From Flavobacteriales bacterium (GTDB lineage Bacteria; Bacteroidota; Bacteroidia; Flavobacteriales; Flavobacteriaceae): a stretch of DNA of 17,101 bases. Below the pieces are notes generated by a model. That model did not search any database. It worked only from the letters and a program-made list of their open reading frames with translations, and was not told where the DNA came from. The translations under genes and the position numbers were made by a program. Position 1 is the stretch's first letter, and every line of letters starts with the position of its first letter. This document shows, piece after piece, positions 15,627 through 17,101 of this stretch. Location of the stretch: positions 1-17,101 of the forward strand of contig PDQE01000058.1 in the NCBI GenBank assembly GCA_002747735.1, read 5' to 3'.

Positions 15627-17101
15627 ATGTTCCCCTTATTTAATACGGTGGTCTCTTGGTTTTTAAAAAAACGTATCCACCAGATAGAACTGTTTTTAAA
15701 ATATCCAATAGACGTTCAGAATGAGTTGTTGTATCGATTGGTTTATACAGCAAAAAATACAGAAATAGGCTTGGATTATGGCTTTAAAGATATCTATAAT
15801 TACCGTAGTTTTGCCGAACAGGTTCCTATAAAACAATACGAGACATACCAATCCCTAATTGAGCGATGTAGGCAAGGAGAGCAGAATGTATTTTGGCCTA
15901 CTCAAATAAAATGGTTTGCAAAAAGCAGTGGCACTACTAATGCCAAGAGCAAGTTTATTCCTGTGAGTTACGAAGCTATTGAAAATTGCCATTTTAAAGC
16001 CGGCAAAGATATGTTGGCTTTATACATTAACAATAACGAAGATGCCGGCCTGTTCCACGGACGTAGTCTGAGGCTGGGTGGTAGCAGTTCTATTTATGAG
16101 GATAACAATACCTATTTTGGAGATTTATCGGCTATAATTATTGAAAACCTGCCATTTTGGGCAGATTTCTCTTCGGCACCTAAAACAGAAACAGCCCTGA
16201 TGAGTGAATGGGAAACCAAAATGGAAGCCATTGTAAACGAAACTTTACCCGAAAATATAACCAGCTTGGCCGGAGTGCCTTCTTGGATGTTGGTTTTGCT
16301 CAATGCCATTTTAGACAAAACCGGCAGAGATAATATTCTGGAAGTTTGGCCTAATCTGGAAGTCTATTTTCACGGCGGGGTAAATTTTGGGCCCTATAGG
16401 GATCAGTATAAAAAATTGATTCCCAATGATAATTTTAGGTACTATGAAACCTACAACGCTTCCGAAGGTTTTTTTGGCCTGCAAGATACTAACGATTCTT
16501 CGGATTTATTACTCATGTTGGATTATGGCATTTTTTATGAATTTATTCCTATGGAGTCATTCAATGGCGAAGATTCCGTAGCTATTCCATTAGAAGAGGT
16601 AGAATTGGGTAAAAACTACGCTATTGTTATCACTACTAATAGCGGATTGTTTAGATATTTAATTGGCGATACGGTAAAATTTGTATCCATAAATCCATAC
16701 AGAATAAGAATTACCGGTCGCACAAAACACTTTATTAATGCTTTTGGAGAAGAACTGATTGTTGAAAATGCCGAAAAAGCCCTGCAACAAGTTTGTAAAA
16801 AAACCAATGCCACTATTTCTGATTACTCTGTTGCTCCGGTTTTTATGTGTGGTAAATCCAAGGGCAGCCATGAGTGGATGATAGAATTTAAGACACCGCC
16901 GGAAAATCTGGATTATTTTACGGAATTATTGGACAATGCCCTTAAATCTATCAACTCTGATTACGAAGCTAAACGTTATAACGATATGACTCTTACCATG
17001 CCTAAGGTGCATGCAGCTAAAACCGGCCTGTTTTATAATTGGTTAAAAAGAAAAGGTAAATTGGGCGGACAGCACAAGGTACCACGGCTGTCCAATAACA
17101 G
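15627..17101 (+). CDS. GH3-family acyl-adenylate amido synthetase homologue (3' end cut)
   Basis: An open frame from ATG 15627 runs to the window edge (491 full codons, no stop). It resembles the GH3 auxin-responsive-promoter family: ANL-type enzymes that adenylate a carboxylic acid and, in plants, transfer it to an amino acid. The ATP/AMP motifs are visible: SSGTTNAKSKF (100-110, P-loop type), YNASEGFFG (276-284), GDTVKF (347-352) and RITGRTKHFINAFGEEL (361-377). The terminal GGQHKVPRLSNN resembles the conserved C-terminal end of bacterial GH3 proteins, so probably only about ten residues are missing. Bacteroidota homologues are widespread, but I know of no assigned substrate. There is no signal peptide and it should be cytoplasmic. 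It diverges from purE across 124 nt. I saw no exact TAnnTTTG element upstream on the + strand. Confidence 0.85.
   Translation, partial: MFPLFNTVVSWFLKKRIHQIELFLKYPIDVQNELLYRLVYTAKNTEIGLDYGFKDIYNYRSFAEQVPIKQYETYQSLIERCRQGEQNVFWPTQIKWFAKSSGTTNAKSKFIPVSYEAIENCHFKAGKDMLALYINNNEDAGLFHGRSLRLGGSSSIYEDNNTYFGDLSAIIIENLPFWADFSSAPKTETALMSEWETKMEAIVNETLPENITSLAGVPSWMLVLLNAILDKTGRDNILEVWPNLEVYFHGGVNFGPYRDQYKKLIPNDNFRYYETYNASEGFFGLQDTNDSSDLLLMLDYGIFYEFIPMESFNGEDSVAIPLEEVELGKNYAIVITTNSGLFRYLIGDTVKFVSINPYRIRITGRTKHFINAFGEELIVENAEKALQQVCKKTNATISDYSVAPVFMCGKSKGSHEWMIEFKTPPENLDYFTELLDNALKSINSDYEAKRYNDMTLTMPKVHAAKTGLFYNWLKRKGKLGGQHKVPRLSNN

Noticed and set aside
1..17101. Search for CRISPR arrays, tRNA genes, toxin-antitoxin pairs, phage or defence genes, or another undescribed multi-gene system
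   Set aside because: No regularly spaced repeats, no tRNA-like cloverleaf and no matching protein families were seen. Every sizeable gene belongs to a familiar metabolic or enzyme family.

Overview
The window looks like chromosomal DNA of a flavobacterium (Bacteroidota, probably Flavobacteriaceae). The supporting signs are low GC, few recognisable Shine-Dalgarno sequences, some start regions carrying the Bacteroidota -7 promoter motif TAnnTTTG, and a gene set and order typical of flavobacterial arginine operons. No tRNA, rRNA, CRISPR array, transposase or phage gene is visible.

Left half (1-8044, all + strand): an arginine biosynthesis operon in the order argG (3' end only), argC, proC, argD, argF', argB, argE, argH. 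The transcarbamylase belongs to the N-acylornithine group, not the classical ornithine group. It carries Ser where the Bacteroides fragilis N-succinylornithine enzyme has Pro90 and the Xanthomonas N-acetylornithine enzyme has Glu92. I therefore infer that the route runs through N-succinylated intermediates: ArgB, ArgC and ArgD make N-succinylornithine, ArgF' carbamoylates it, ArgE removes the succinyl group from N-succinylcitrulline, and ArgG and ArgH finish arginine. Some junctions are coupled (TAATG at argG/argC, ATGA at argB/argE). Others are wide: 364 nt before proC, 222 nt after it and 149 nt before argF'. These wide gaps hold inverted repeats, including a nested imperfect palindrome of about 150 bp.

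Middle (8155-11373, all - strand): lpdA (dihydrolipoyl dehydrogenase), a small NTF2/DUF4440-like lipoprotein and a pabB-type chorismate-utilising enzyme, read in that order with short gaps. They converge on argH. A GT4-type glycosyltransferase (11523-12758, +) diverges from lpdA.

Right part: purE followed by a Dcp-like M3 metallopeptidase (both - strand, 62 nt apart) converges on the glycosyltransferase gene. A GH3-family gene (15627 to the window end, +), an adenylate-forming acyl-amido synthetase homologue of unknown substrate, diverges from purE. It is cut by the window edge, apparently close to its C terminus.

Most of this is core metabolism. I did not find an undescribed defence, mobile or secretion system. 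The points most worth following up are the inferred succinyl arginine route with proC embedded in it, the structured intergenic palindromes, and the GH3 enzyme.
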